NCBI GenBank assembly: GCA_026391125.1
Contig: JAPLEO010000106.1
Span: 1 to 38,898, forward strand
Source: Bacteroidota bacterium
GTDB taxonomy: Bacteria; Bacteroidota; Bacteroidia; Chitinophagales; Chitinophagaceae
DNA: 38,898 nucleotides
Direction of reading: 5' to 3'
The notes beneath the pieces are model-generated. The model ran no database searches and had not been told where the DNA came from. It saw only the letters and a list, made by a program, of their open reading frames with translations. Positions 1-7,854 of the stretch are shown piece by piece. Numbering within the stretch: position 1 is the stretch's first letter; each line of letters begins with the position of its first letter. A program made the translations under genes and the position numbers.

Positions 1-110
<110 letters not shown>

Positions 111-122
111 TTTATTATAAAG

Positions 123-153
123 AACCCGTTCATTAATTTGAACGGGTTTTTTT
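123..153 (+). terminator. Terminator of the rRNA operon
   Basis: A perfect 9-bp stem (aacccgttc / gaacgggtt) with an 8-nt loop, followed by a run of seven or more T. It lies 12 nt past the 5S 3' end, as expected for the end of an rrn transcript. Confidence 0.9.
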
Positions 154-163
154 ATGCACCAAC

Positions 164-239
164 ATGAAGCAGAGTGAAAAGATAATAGATAAGAGTGAAG
201 AGAGGAGGGAAGATTTAAGTGAGAAGTGAGGAGTGGACG
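164..239. repeat. Purine-rich degenerate simple repeat
   Basis: A stretch of loosely repeated GTGAAAAG/GTGAAGAG/GTGAGAAG words between the rrn terminator and the histidine kinase gene. No ORF or RNA fold is evident. A similar tract in opposite orientation lies at 15109-15141, downstream of the OmpA gene. It is probably a decayed simple repeat rather than a functional site. Confidence 0.45.
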
Positions 240-338
240 GGCTTTTTTAGTTTTATTTGTTCACTAAATTTTTACACAAGCATTATTCAAGTTTTCATAA
301 CTTCAGCAGACCCTTAGTTAAACAAATAGGTCTTCAGT

Positions 339-1598
339 ATGATCCGGATCAAACAGTTTTTAGACTTAGGGATATCTGATGCATTAGATATTGTAGAAAC
401 CAATAAACAAAGGGTTTTCAATCTATTATTATTATTAGCATTTGCTACCATTCCGTTTATTCTGCTGATTAATATTTTGAGAGGCTACTACGATATGGTA
501 ATCATGAATGGATTACAATTTCTCGTATTTGTTTTTGCAGTTTGGATTAGTCATAAAAGAAAACTATTATTTCTTAGAACTTATTTACTTTTCTTACTCA
601 GTACGATCATTTTTATTTCTGCTGTTTTTTTAAAACCAGGAATGGAATACCGTTTACTAATACTGATGGTTGTTGCTGTTACTTTATTCGACAATAATCT
701 CAAATTTCTATTATTCTCTATCCTGATATCTTGCGAATTTGCATTTTGTAAATACCTAGAACTGAAGGCTAGTGGGATTATTGGCACATTATTAGTAATG
801 CGGGTCTTACAGGTTTTTGTGCCATTTATTATTGCCTGTTTTTCATTATTTTATTTAAAACAGATCTATTTAAAAAGTCAGAAGAAATTACAAAAAGCAC
901 TCACAGAAATTTCTTTAGCAAATGAAATGAATGAAAAAATCATGTTTTCCTTAGCGCATGATCTCAGAAGTCCATTGAATAATGTGATTAGTTTAGTGAA
1001 TTTATTAAAGAAACATCAAGGCTATTCCAATGATGAAATGAAATGGCTAGAAATGATTGAATTGTCTACATCCAATTCTAATGCTCTTGTAAATGATTTA
1101 TTGGAAGCAAATGAATTAATGAAAAGTAAGCTTGAGCTTCAGTCCTATGATTTGAATGTACTTATAGAAAATGTGGTTCATACTTCAAGATTAAAAGCAA
1201 AAACAAAAGATATCAGCATTGATTTTCATAAATGTGAACCCGCCTGTATATCAAAAGTAGATGCTGTAAAAATAGACCGTCTAGTTTCGAATTTGGTGAA
1301 TAATGCAATCAAGTTTAGCTATCCGTCTAGCAGCATACAAATCAAGATTACAAGTGTTGCGGATGCAGCCATTTTTTCGGTCAAAGACCATGGGATAGGA
1401 ATTCCTGAAAAACATCTTGAATCGATTTTTGAACCTTTCACAAAAGCTAAAAGAAAAGGAACCAATAATGAAGCTAGCTACGGTTTAGGGTTGTCTATTT
1501 GTAAACAAATCACAGAACTGCATGGAGGTACCATCAAAGTCGTCAGTGAATTGGATAAAGGAACCGAATTCATTGTTACCTTACCCAATTCTATTTAA
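339..1598 (+). CDS. Membrane-bound sensor histidine kinase
   Basis: A 419-aa integral-membrane sensor kinase. The first 175 residues hold about five or six hydrophobic segments with no recognisable extracellular sensor domain. A DHp domain follows with the H box FSLAHDLRSPLNN (phospho-acceptor His207). The ATPase domain has the N box LVNNAIKF (about 319-326), G1 DHGIG (about 350-354), an F box (EPFTK) and G2 YGLGL (about 381-385). All catalytic motifs are intact, so it should autophosphorylate. No response regulator is adjacent, so it is an orphan and its partner is unknown. The start ATG gives a sensible cytoplasmic N-terminus before the first membrane segment. Its TAA stop overlaps the stop of the convergent aldo/keto reductase remnant. 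Confidence 0.9.
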   Translation: MIRIKQFLDLGISDALDIVETNKQRVFNLLLLLAFATIPFILLINILRGYYDMVIMNGLQFLVFVFAVWISHKRKLLFLRTYLLFLLSTIIFISAVFLKPGMEYRLLILMVVAVTLFDNNLKFLLFSILISCEFAFCKYLELKASGIIGTLLVMRVLQVFVPFIIACFSLFYLKQIYLKSQKKLQKALTEISLANEMNEKIMFSLAHDLRSPLNNVISLVNLLKKHQGYSNDEMKWLEMIELSTSNSNALVNDLLEANELMKSKLELQSYDLNVLIENVVHTSRLKAKTKDISIDFHKCEPACISKVDAVKIDRLVSNLVNNAIKFSYPSSSIQIKITSVADAAIFSVKDHGIGIPEKHLESIFEPFTKAKRKGTNNEASYGLGLSICKQITELHGGTIKVVSELDKGTEFIVTLPNSI

Positions 1599-1998
1599 GC
1601 TACTTCTTTACCCCTCGATGCTTCCAATAATGTAAACCAATCTTCTTTTGAAAGTTTTATCTGCTTCGCTTCTTTTGCTTCTATAATCCTCTCAATCTGA
1701 CTCGTACCTAAAACCGGAACAATCCCTGAAGGATGTGTATAGAGCCAAGCTAGGAATATCGCAGAAACCGTTGTGCTGTATTTGCTGGTCATACTACTAG
1801 CAATTTCAAATACCCGCTGATTCTTGCTATCATTTAGATTGCTGAAGATATTTCCACGCAGTGGCGACCAGGCCATTGGGATGATATTTTTTTCAATACA
1901 CTGATCATATTTTGATATGCATGGGTGTTAAACGTAGAACCCCAGGCTCCCCAACGCATGCAGCCTGCAATGGGTGAATTGATGATGGTGGATGACAT
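1595..1998 (-). pseudogene. Aldo/keto reductase remnant with internal deletion
   Basis: Reading the minus strand from the ATG at 1998 gives MSSTIINSPIAGCMRWGAWG and about 12 more residues, a typical N-terminus of Bacteroidota aldo/keto reductases. The match then stops. In another frame (about 1600-1910) the C-terminus of the same family follows: MAWSPLRG, LAWLYTHPSGIVPVLGTSQI and a last helix ending GKEVA. Together they make about 135 residues where the family has about 290-300. The middle is missing, including the GITTFDHADIYG region and the catalytic Asp, Tyr, Lys and His. The two halves are out of frame (404 nt, not a multiple of three). It is a dead NADPH-dependent oxidoreductase gene, unless the deletion is an assembly error. 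It shares stop-codon bases with the convergent kinase gene. Confidence 0.85.
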
Positions 1999-2045
1999 AG
2001 GTATTGATTAGTCTTAAGAAAAGCAGAACGCAAAGGTACTGATGC

Positions 2046-2076
2046 ATAAAAAAAGTCCGACAAAAATGTCGGACTT
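2046..2076 (-). terminator. Terminator of the RRM protein gene
   Basis: A 9-bp perfect stem (aagtccgac / gtcggactt) with a 6-nt loop, followed on the minus strand by a T run. It lies just downstream of the stop at 2100. Confidence 0.85.
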
Positions 2077-2099
2077 GAAAATTTTAGTAGAATGTGGAA

Positions 2100-2522
2100 T
2101 TAATACCTGTTGTATCCACCGCCACCGCCGTTGCCACCACGATCGCGATTGTATCCACCGCCACCGCCGTTGCCACCGCCGCGATTTCCGCCGCCACCAC
2201 CACCGTAACCGCCGCGACTTCCGCCGCCGCCGCCATTACCGAAGCTCTTCTTTTTGAAGCCGCCTCTCTCGCCTTCTGGACGAGGGGTTGATTCGTTAAC
2301 AACAATTTTACGACCTAAGTTATCAGTGTCGTGTAACTGGCTAATAGCAGTACGAGCAGCTTCATCATCAGCCATCTCAACAAAACCAAAGCCTTTGCTA
2401 CGGTCATTGTTAAATTTGTCGGTAACGATTTTGGCGCTTGTTACTTCTCCAAACGGAGTAAACAGGCTTTGCAGGTCTTCACTGGTCATGTTCCAGTTAA
2501 GATTTCCAACGTAAATGTTCAT
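2100..2522 (-). CDS. RRM RNA-binding protein with glycine-rich tail
   Basis: A 140-aa single-RRM RNA-binding protein of the type found in cyanobacteria and Bacteroidota. Residues 1-80 form the RRM with RNP2 (IYVGNL, 3-8) and RNP1 (KGFGFVEM, about 43-50), both with the aromatic residues that stack on RNA. Residues from about 84 are a low-complexity Gly/Arg/Asn/Tyr tail with RGG-like repeats (SRGGYGGGGGGNRGG), expected to be disordered. The family is often cold-induced and thought to act on mRNA structure or stability; that role is inferred here. The tail coding is a GC-rich GGC/GGN repeat (about 2107-2240) that stands out from its AT-rich surroundings. It is monocistronic, with a 200-bp leader region upstream and its own terminator. 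Confidence 0.93.
   Translation of the reverse strand: MNIYVGNLNWNMTSEDLQSLFTPFGEVTSAKIVTDKFNNDRSKGFGFVEMADDEAARTAISQLHDTDNLGRKIVVNESTPRPEGERGGFKKKSFGNGGGGGSRGGYGGGGGGNRGGGNGGGGGYNRDRGGNGGGGGYNRY
2107..2240. repeat. GC-rich glycine-codon repeat tract
   Basis: Reiterated ccgccaccgcc/ccaccacc units that encode the Gly-rich tail of the RRM protein on the minus strand. The internal near-identical copies (tgtatccaccgccaccgccgttgcc occurs twice with small changes) make the tract prone to slippage and to length differences between strains. Confidence 0.7.
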
Positions 2523-2675
2523 GTTCTTTATAAAATTATGTGATCAAATTTTTCAACATTTTTCAATATTTCGGTAAATCGCTCAAATTCAATCCAGTTG
2601 CGGATGTTGGACGATTCATGCCATTTATCCGCAGTTTTAACCACCTTTTAATGTGCTTAACCTTTCAGATTGAGG

Positions 2676-2713
2676 CAAAAAAAAGCCTGTCTCGATCAAA
2701 TCTGGACAGGCTT
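2676..2713 (-). terminator. Terminator of the rpsF-rpsR-rplI operon
   Basis: A 9-bp stem (aagcctgtc / gacaggctt) with a 13-nt loop, followed on the minus strand by eight T. It lies about 20 bp past the rplI stop. Confidence 0.88.
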
Positions 2714-2731
2714 CTATAAGTTAAGCGTAGA

Positions 2732-3178
2732 TTATTCGCCTATCACTTCAAATTCAATCTCAACGTTGTTGCCATTGCCGAAATCGATTACTGCTTTGTA
2801 AAGACCCAATTCTTTCACTTCATCAGCTATAGAAATGCGCTTACGATCAATCTCATAACCTTTCTGGTCGCGGATTGCACGTGTAATTTGCAAAGAAGTT
2901 ACGCTACCAAAGATCTTACCAGAAGTACCGGTTTTTGCACCGATCTTAACAGGAGAAGATTTTAAGATTTCGATTACTTTGTTGATCTCAGCCAACATAG
3001 CAGCTTCTTTCTTAGCTTTTACTTTTAAACGCTCTTCTAATTGCTTCATGTTAGAAGGACTAGCTTCTACCGCTAATTTAGAAGGGATCAAGTAGTTACG
3101 AGCGTAACCGTTTTTAACTGTTGCCAGTTCGTTGCGGCCACCTAAATTGTCTACGTCTTGAATTAAAATTACTTGCAT
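2732..3178 (-). CDS. rplI: 50S ribosomal protein L9
   Basis: A 148-aa bL9, the usual length. The N-terminal rRNA-binding domain begins MQVILIQDVDNLGGRNE, with the conserved V-K-x-GYARNYLIP signature at about 21-32. A long charged helix follows (about 45-75), then the C-terminal domain (KTGTSGKIFGSVT...). L9 sits at the base of the L1 stalk and limits frameshifting. It is last in the operon after rpsR. The 106-bp spacer before it is unusually long for this operon and contains two inverted repeats, so L9 may have its own regulation. Confidence 0.97.
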   Translation of the reverse strand: MQVILIQDVDNLGGRNELATVKNGYARNYLIPSKLAVEASPSNMKQLEERLKVKAKKEAAMLAEINKVIEILKSSPVKIGAKTGTSGKIFGSVTSLQITRAIRDQKGYEIDRKRISIADEVKELGLYKAVIDFGNGNNVEIEFEVIGE

Positions 3179-3203
3179 GTTTGTTGTTTAGTTTCCCGTT
3201 ACC

Positions 3204-3256
3204 CAGTCTTTGTTTTTTAGACTGTCCTCGACCTCCTGCGCTAAAGCTTCGGCGGT
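3204..3256. repeat. Two inverted repeats between rpsR and rplI
   Basis: The first is a perfect 6-bp stem (cagtct 3204-3209 / agactg 3219-3224). The second is an imperfect GC-rich dyad from 3230 to 3256: gacc-t-cc-tgc-gc, loop taaa, gc-ttc-gg-c-ggtc. The second resembles short dispersed palindromic elements rather than a terminator, since neither strand has a proper T run after it. It could act as an intra-operon processing or attenuation site. Confidence 0.45.
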
Positions 3257-3284
3257 CAAGTTAGAGAAGGTGACTAATATTTGT

Positions 3285-3548
3285 CTATTTCAATAAATCA
3301 GTTACATAAGGTAAGAGACCCATCTGACGAGCCTTCTTAACTGCATCCTGAACTTTACGTTGATACTTCAAAGAGTTACCGCTCAAACGACGTGGTAATA
3401 ATTTACCTTGTTCGTTGATGAATTTCTTTAAGAAATCGATGTCTTTATAGTCAACATATTTAATGCCATATTTTTTAAAGCGGCAGAATTTTTTCTTTGG
3501 CTTTTCCTGTTTGATGGCGGTCAGGTATTTGATTTCGTTCTTTGCCAT
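3285..3548 (-). CDS. rpsR: 30S ribosomal protein S18
   Basis: An 87-aa bS18. It carries the core signature [21 protein letters not shown] and the [21 protein letters not shown] tail typical of the family. It pairs with S6 on the central domain of 16S rRNA. The N-terminal extension ([20 protein letters not shown]) is basic and Lys-rich. It starts 2 nt after the rpsF stop, so the two are translationally coupled. No ssb gene lies between them, unlike in Proteobacteria and Firmicutes. Confidence 0.97.
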   Translation of the reverse strand: MAKNEIKYLTAIKQEKPKKKFCRFKKYGIKYVDYKDIDFLKKFINEQGKLLPRRLSGNSLKYQRKVQDAVKKARQMGLLPYVTDLLK

Positions 3549-3550
3549 GA

Positions 3551-3904
3551 TTAAGCTTCGATTTTATCTTGCATTGCAAATCCACCATTTCTTTTCACAT
3601 AGTTGTACTCGACGGCGTATTTATCGAGACGTGTGATCATGTGACGCATGATTTGCTCATCGCGTAACATTTGGATCTTCAGTTTTTCGTTGATGTCTGA
3701 AGGACCTTGGAATTCTAACACCCAGTAAATACCGGTTGTTTTTTTCTGGATAGGATAAGCGAGTGATTTCAATCCCCATGGATTGCTGTGCACTGTGGCA
3801 CCACCCAGTTCAACGATCAAATCTGCATACTTTTTTTGCGCAGCTTTGAAGTCTTCTTCAGACAGAACTGGTGTGAAAATCACCATCAATTCGTAATTGT
3901 TCAT
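3551..3904 (-). CDS. rpsF: 30S ribosomal protein S6
   Basis: A 117-aa bS6 with the ferredoxin-like fold. It begins [14 protein letters not shown], contains the family segment [20 protein letters not shown] at about 43-62, and has the [16 protein letters not shown] helix. It forms the S6:S18 heterodimer in the small-subunit platform and is first gene of the operon. In many bacteria the S6:S18 complex binds its own leader RNA; here the leader has an inverted repeat but I cannot identify the known binding motif. Confidence 0.97.
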   Translation of the reverse strand: MNNYELMVIFTPVLSEEDFKAAQKKYADLIVELGGATVHSNPWGLKSLAYPIQKKTTGIYWVLEFQGPSDINEKLKIQMLRDEQIMRHMITRLDKYAVEYNYVKRNGGFAMQDKIEA

Positions 3905-3995
3905 TTACTGAATTTTGAGGTTATAAATTGGTTTCTCCCAGTGGACGTCCCTTTCGAGATGAATCAGCCAAAACTGATTTGGGGCTGCAAAGGTA
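3905..3995 (-). promoter_or_regulatory. rpsF leader with Bacteroidota -7 element
   Basis: The minus strand carries TACCTTTG at 3995-3988, a match to the Bacteroidota -7 consensus TAnnTTTG. I see no clear -33 TTG at 19-21 bp. It would give a leader of about 80 nt. That leader contains an inverted repeat (agcc-ccaaa / ttttggct) and a GGACGTCC palindrome, possible sites for autoregulation by S6:S18 (inference). Confidence 0.4.
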
Positions 3996-4040
3996 GGGGA
4001 ATAGAACTTACTAGAGAAGTTTTAGGGACAATAAATTGAG

Positions 4041-4067
4041 AAAAATCAAGCCTTTCAGCCGATTTTT
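4041..4067. terminator. Weak AT-rich hairpin downstream of the nuclease gene
   Basis: A 7-bp stem (aaaaatc / gattttt) with a 13-nt loop, T-rich on either strand. It is a possible weak bidirectional terminator for the minus-strand endonuclease-family gene ending at 4094. Confidence 0.3.
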
Positions 4068-4093
4068 TTGCTAAAATAGCCAATTTTAAAGCT

Positions 4094-5140
4094 CTAGTCA
4101 GGTTGATACGCATTTTTTATTAATATGATATAGGTAGGAAAATGGTCGCTATAACCTCCCCGATAGATATTCCCATCCCAGGTTCGCATCGGATAGCCCT
4201 TATATCGGCCCCTGTTTTCAATCATATATAAACGCTTAAAAATCTCCTGACCATAAAAATAAAAACCCGTTTGTTCAGTAGGCAACCATGATGCTGATAA
4301 AAGTATTTGATCAAATAACGACCATCGATCTTGATTGGCTAAACTGCCATAGCCCTGTTGATAGATCTTTGCCCATGGATTGTATAATTCTCCTGGTTTT
4401 AATTTGTTTCTGTCGCCATTCGATTCCAAAACCTTCGTAACGCTATAACTGTCTGGATTATCATTTAGATCACCCATCACAATGATTTTTGCACCTGGCT
4501 CTAATTGCCTAATTCTATTGATCTCAGATTTACAAATTGCTGCAGCAGATGACCTGGATGCATTTGTTAGATCCTCTCCACCTCTTTTACTAGGCCAATG
4601 ATTCACCAACACATAGATCAACTCGCCATCTAAATTGCCTTTTACTACAAGAATATCTCTGGTTTCTAATTTTGCATTGCTAGAGAAAGAAAGCTTGACA
4701 TGTATGGGGTAGCTTTTTTCAACTCTAAAATAAATAGGGTTATAAATCAATGCCACATCAATCCCTCGCAAATCTTTCGAATCAAAATGCACGAATTGAT
4801 AATTCCTTTTTTTTAATAATGGGTGATGAACTAAGTCGGTAAGCACTGTGTCATTTTCAATCTCAGCTACGCCTAAAATCGTAGCACCATCAATCGATTT
4901 ATCTGTACCGATTTCTGAAATTACCTTTGATAATCGATCGACCTTATCTCGATAAATGTTTCCAGAATATCTTTTCATTCCGTTCATCGTGAAATCATCA
5001 TCATTCACTAACGGATTGTCTATCGTATCATAAAAATTTTCGAGATTATAAAAAGCAGCAATGCAAATTTTGAACTTACGATTTCTTGATTGCGCATACA
5101 GCATATTCGTAAGTAGCAAACAAAGTATGATCCATTTCAT
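4094..5140 (-). CDS. Secreted endonuclease/exonuclease/phosphatase-family protein
   Basis: A 348-aa protein of the Mg2+-dependent EEP superfamily (DNase I, sphingomyelinase and inositol-phosphatase fold). Residues 1-16 are a signal peptide ending LYAQ, so it is exported. Superfamily motifs are in order: YNLENFYD (31-38), metal-ligand Glu in GVAEIEN (about Glu93), RGIDVAL (125-131), LVNHWPSKRGG (about 178-188), GDLND (223-227) and the catalytic GYSDHFP near the C-terminus. The substrate is not determined by sequence; extracellular DNA, RNA or another phosphodiester all fit. It is divergent from the receptor gene at 5281, whose partner is a DUF5689 lipoprotein. This context suggests that it releases a ligand which the receptor imports (inference). 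Confidence 0.88.
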   Translation of the reverse strand: MKWIILCLLLTNMLYAQSRNRKFKICIAAFYNLENFYDTIDNPLVNDDDFTMNGMKRYSGNIYRDKVDRLSKVISEIGTDKSIDGATILGVAEIENDTVLTDLVHHPLLKKRNYQFVHFDSKDLRGIDVALIYNPIYFRVEKSYPIHVKLSFSSNAKLETRDILVVKGNLDGELIYVLVNHWPSKRGGEDLTNASRSSAAAICKSEINRIRQLEPGAKIIVMGDLNDNPDSYSVTKVLESNGDRNKLKPGELYNPWAKIYQQGYGSLANQDRWSLFDQILLSASWLPTEQTGFYFYGQEIFKRLYMIENRGRYKGYPMRTWDGNIYRGGYSDHFPTYIILIKNAYQPD

Positions 5141-5280
5141 GCTTTCAATTTTGTACTAAATCTACTTTGATTCCTAGCGCTAAAATCTTTTAAAATATAA
5201 AATTATTTTACTCGCTAGTATTTATGAAATGCCCACTATACTTTAGTTGCAGTATTAATAATTTCCCAAAAACTGATAAC

Positions 5281-7845
5281 ATGAAACCAATATTTCTGGT
5301 AGTGATTATTTCTGTTTTTCCGGTGTATGTTTTTTGTCAAAAGCACAAAAAAACAAAAATGATATTGGATAAAACTTATCGTATTGATAGTGCATTGCAA
5401 CCTTATTTTGGAATTCAACCCGAAACGATTCATGAAATTGCGATGATCGATGAAAACGCATTAAAAGAAAATGCTGAAAATATAATATCATCAGATTTGC
5501 ATGCTACAAAAGATCCATTTCAGTCTGCCAGTGCCTTCCAATTTAGTGCCTTGCATTTTCGTAACAGAGGGTTAAGTGGAAATTATGTAGGGGTTACAGT
5601 GAACGGTCTTCCCATGCAAGACCTAACGAACGGCATGGGACTTTGGAGTCAATGGCAGGGATTAAATACAGTATTTAGAGTGGATGAAAATGACCATGGT
5701 TACCTGACAAATAGTTATGCAGTTGCATTAGTAGGTAGCACTAATAATGTAGAGATAAGACCATCCAAACAAAAAGCACAAACCAATTTTGACTATGGAT
5801 TTTCTAATCGAATGTATACGCATCGTTTTCAATTCACTAAAAACTCTGGGGTCTTAAAAAATGGATGGGCTTATAGCATCAGTGCGGGGGGACAAACTAC
5901 AACTACAGCACCAATCCCTGGAACTTTTTATCCATCTGTTAATTGCTTTATAGGGATTGATAAAAAATGGGGTCGCCAACTTATTTCTCTCATTTTTTTT
6001 GGAACTAGTTTTCAGCACGCAAGACAGGCTTATACATTGAAAGAGTCAAGCACTATTTCCAACGAACTTTTATACAATCCTAATTGGGGCTACCAGCATC
6101 AGCAACCAAGAAATGCAAATGTAAGCGCTCAATTTTTACCAGTTCTATTACTAACTCATGAATGGCGAATCTCTAATCAAACTTATTGGCAAACTTCCCT
6201 GGCAATTACCTCAGGAGGAAAAAATGCTACTGGCTTGAATTGGTATCATGCGCCAGATCCCAGACCTGATTATTATCGGTACTTACCAAGCTTTCAAACA
6301 GATCCAGATTTGAAGAACGAAGTGACAACTGCACTTCAAAACGACATCAATCAACGGCAGATCAATTGGGATAAACTTTATGCTGTTAATAGAATTAGTA
6401 ATGAAACGATCTATAACGCAAATGGCGTGGTAAGAAATACTGTTTCAGGAAAAATGGCTAGATATATGGTAGAGAACAAGAAAACTGATGTAAAGCGCTT
6501 TAATTTTTCTAGTTCCTATCACGGACTAGTTGGCCAAACAATCCTATTTGATATGGGGGGCATGTTTTCAATGCAACAGTCGCATTACTTCAAAACGATC
6601 AATGATTTACTGGGTGCTGATTTTTTTGTGAACTGGAATCAATTCGCCGAAAATGAACTTCCTGTCAACGAAAACGCTATTCAATTTGATTTGAAAAATC
6701 CCAACCGAATTCTAAAAAAGGGGGATGCCTTTGGCTATGATTATTCTTTATTTCATGCTAGATCAGAAGCTTGGATGTCTACAGTTATTCCTTTCCATCA
6801 GTTTCAATTTTCTATTGCTTCTTCCATCGGCTTCTCGCAGTTTTGGAGAATAGGGAATCTAAAAAATGGACTTTTCCCAGACAACTCTTATGGAAAATCT
6901 ACGTCGAATCAATTCGTGCAATCTGGACTCAAATTGGGTTTGAATTATGCTATCAGTGGAAAGCAAAGAGTCTACTTAAACGCTGCGTATTTAAGCCGTC
7001 CGCCAACATCCGACAATGTGTTTATATCTCCCAGTACTAGAGATGCAGTGCAAGAAAATTGTATGAATGAACAAGTGTACGCTTCAGATATGGGTTATCT
7101 CTTACAAACGCAAAGATTAAAAGTACACGCAACCATTTATTACCAGGTTTCAAAAAATGCAATGGATGTACTTAGTTTTTACCACGACGGGTATAACAGT
7201 TTTGTAAATTATGCGATCAGTGGGATTGGGCAAACACATTATGGTTATGAATTTGGTATGGAGGCTAAACTCAACAATCAAATGAGTGTTCTTTTAGCAG
7301 CTACAAATGGTCATCACTTTTATAATAGTCGGCAATTTGCATTAGTAACGGCCGATAATAATGCTGCCGTCATGGAAAAAGTGTTGATCTATGCCAAGAA
7401 TTACCCAGCCATTAATAGCCCGCAAGCTGCCTATTCCTTTTCATTAAATTATAGAAATAATCTACAATGGTTCGGAAGCCTCAGTGCTTGTTTATTTGAT
7501 AGACAGTGGATGGGTTGGAATCCAATTAGAAGAACGGCAGAAGCCATTTATCCTGTTGACCAGTCGACTGAAAAAGGGCAACAGTTATTATCAGTTGAAA
7601 GAATGCCTGCCATTCATTTAGTAAATATTTTTCTAAGCCATAGTTTTCGTTGGAGTAAGAAAACACCACAACAGTTTTCTTGTTCGATCAGTGTAAATAA
7701 TCTTTTGAACAATCAAGAAATAAATATTGCGGCTAACGAACAGCTGAGATTTGATTTTGACAATAAAGACCCCAACAAATTTCCGCCTAAATATTTGCAT
7801 AGTATGGGAAGGAATTTTTTGGTATCACTTCATTATTCATTTTAA
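5281..7845 (+). CDS. TonB-dependent outer-membrane receptor
   Basis: An 854-aa outer-membrane beta-barrel receptor. I chose the ATG at 5281 because it begins a good signal peptide (MKPIFLVVIISVFPVYVFCQ); an in-frame ATG at 5224 would put 19 residues with no clear role before it. Residues about 60-160 resemble the plug domain (FRNRGLSGNYVGVTVNGLPM, then NNVEIRPSK). The remainder is an alternating aromatic-rich barrel that ends in Phe (LVSLHYSF), as outer-membrane proteins do. It lacks the N-terminal carboxypeptidase-regulatory domain of SusC proteins, and I see no clear TonB box. The DUF5689 lipoprotein gene follows by 9 bp, so the two are an operon and probably form a receptor/lid pair. The ligand is unknown. 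Confidence 0.88.
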   Translation: MKPIFLVVIISVFPVYVFCQKHKKTKMILDKTYRIDSALQPYFGIQPETIHEIAMIDENALKENAENIISSDLHATKDPFQSASAFQFSALHFRNRGLSGNYVGVTVNGLPMQDLTNGMGLWSQWQGLNTVFRVDENDHGYLTNSYAVALVGSTNNVEIRPSKQKAQTNFDYGFSNRMYTHRFQFTKNSGVLKNGWAYSISAGGQTTTTAPIPGTFYPSVNCFIGIDKKWGRQLISLIFFGTSFQHARQAYTLKESSTISNELLYNPNWGYQHQQPRNANVSAQFLPVLLLTHEWRISNQTYWQTSLAITSGGKNATGLNWYHAPDPRPDYYRYLPSFQTDPDLKNEVTTALQNDINQRQINWDKLYAVNRISNETIYNANGVVRNTVSGKMARYMVENKKTDVKRFNFSSSYHGLVGQTILFDMGGMFSMQQSHYFKTINDLLGADFFVNWNQFAENELPVNENAIQFDLKNPNRILKKGDAFGYDYSLFHARSEAWMSTVIPFHQFQFSIASSIGFSQFWRIGNLKNGLFPDNSYGKSTSNQFVQSGLKLGLNYAISGKQRVYLNAAYLSRPPTSDNVFISPSTRDAVQENCMNEQVYASDMGYLLQTQRLKVHATIYYQVSKNAMDVLSFYHDGYNSFVNYAISGIGQTHYGYEFGMEAKLNNQMSVLLAATNGHHFYNSRQFALVTADNNAAVMEKVLIYAKNYPAINSPQAAYSFSLNYRNNLQWFGSLSACLFDRQWMGWNPIRRTAEAIYPVDQSTEKGQQLLSVERMPAIHLVNIFLSHSFRWSKKTPQQFSCSISVNNLLNNQEINIAANEQLRFDFDNKDPNKFPPKYLHSMGRNFLVSLHYSF

Positions 7846-7854
7846 AAAATTACA

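Noticed and set aside
2042..2305. Open frames of 65-73 aa across the glycine-rich gene (Ala/Val-rich or Arg/His-rich products)
   Set aside because: They are shadows of the GC-rich GGN-codon repeat of the RRM protein gene, with no independent start signal or family match.
5224..5280. Upstream start of the receptor at 5224
   Set aside because: It would add 19 residues before a well-formed signal peptide that begins at 5281.
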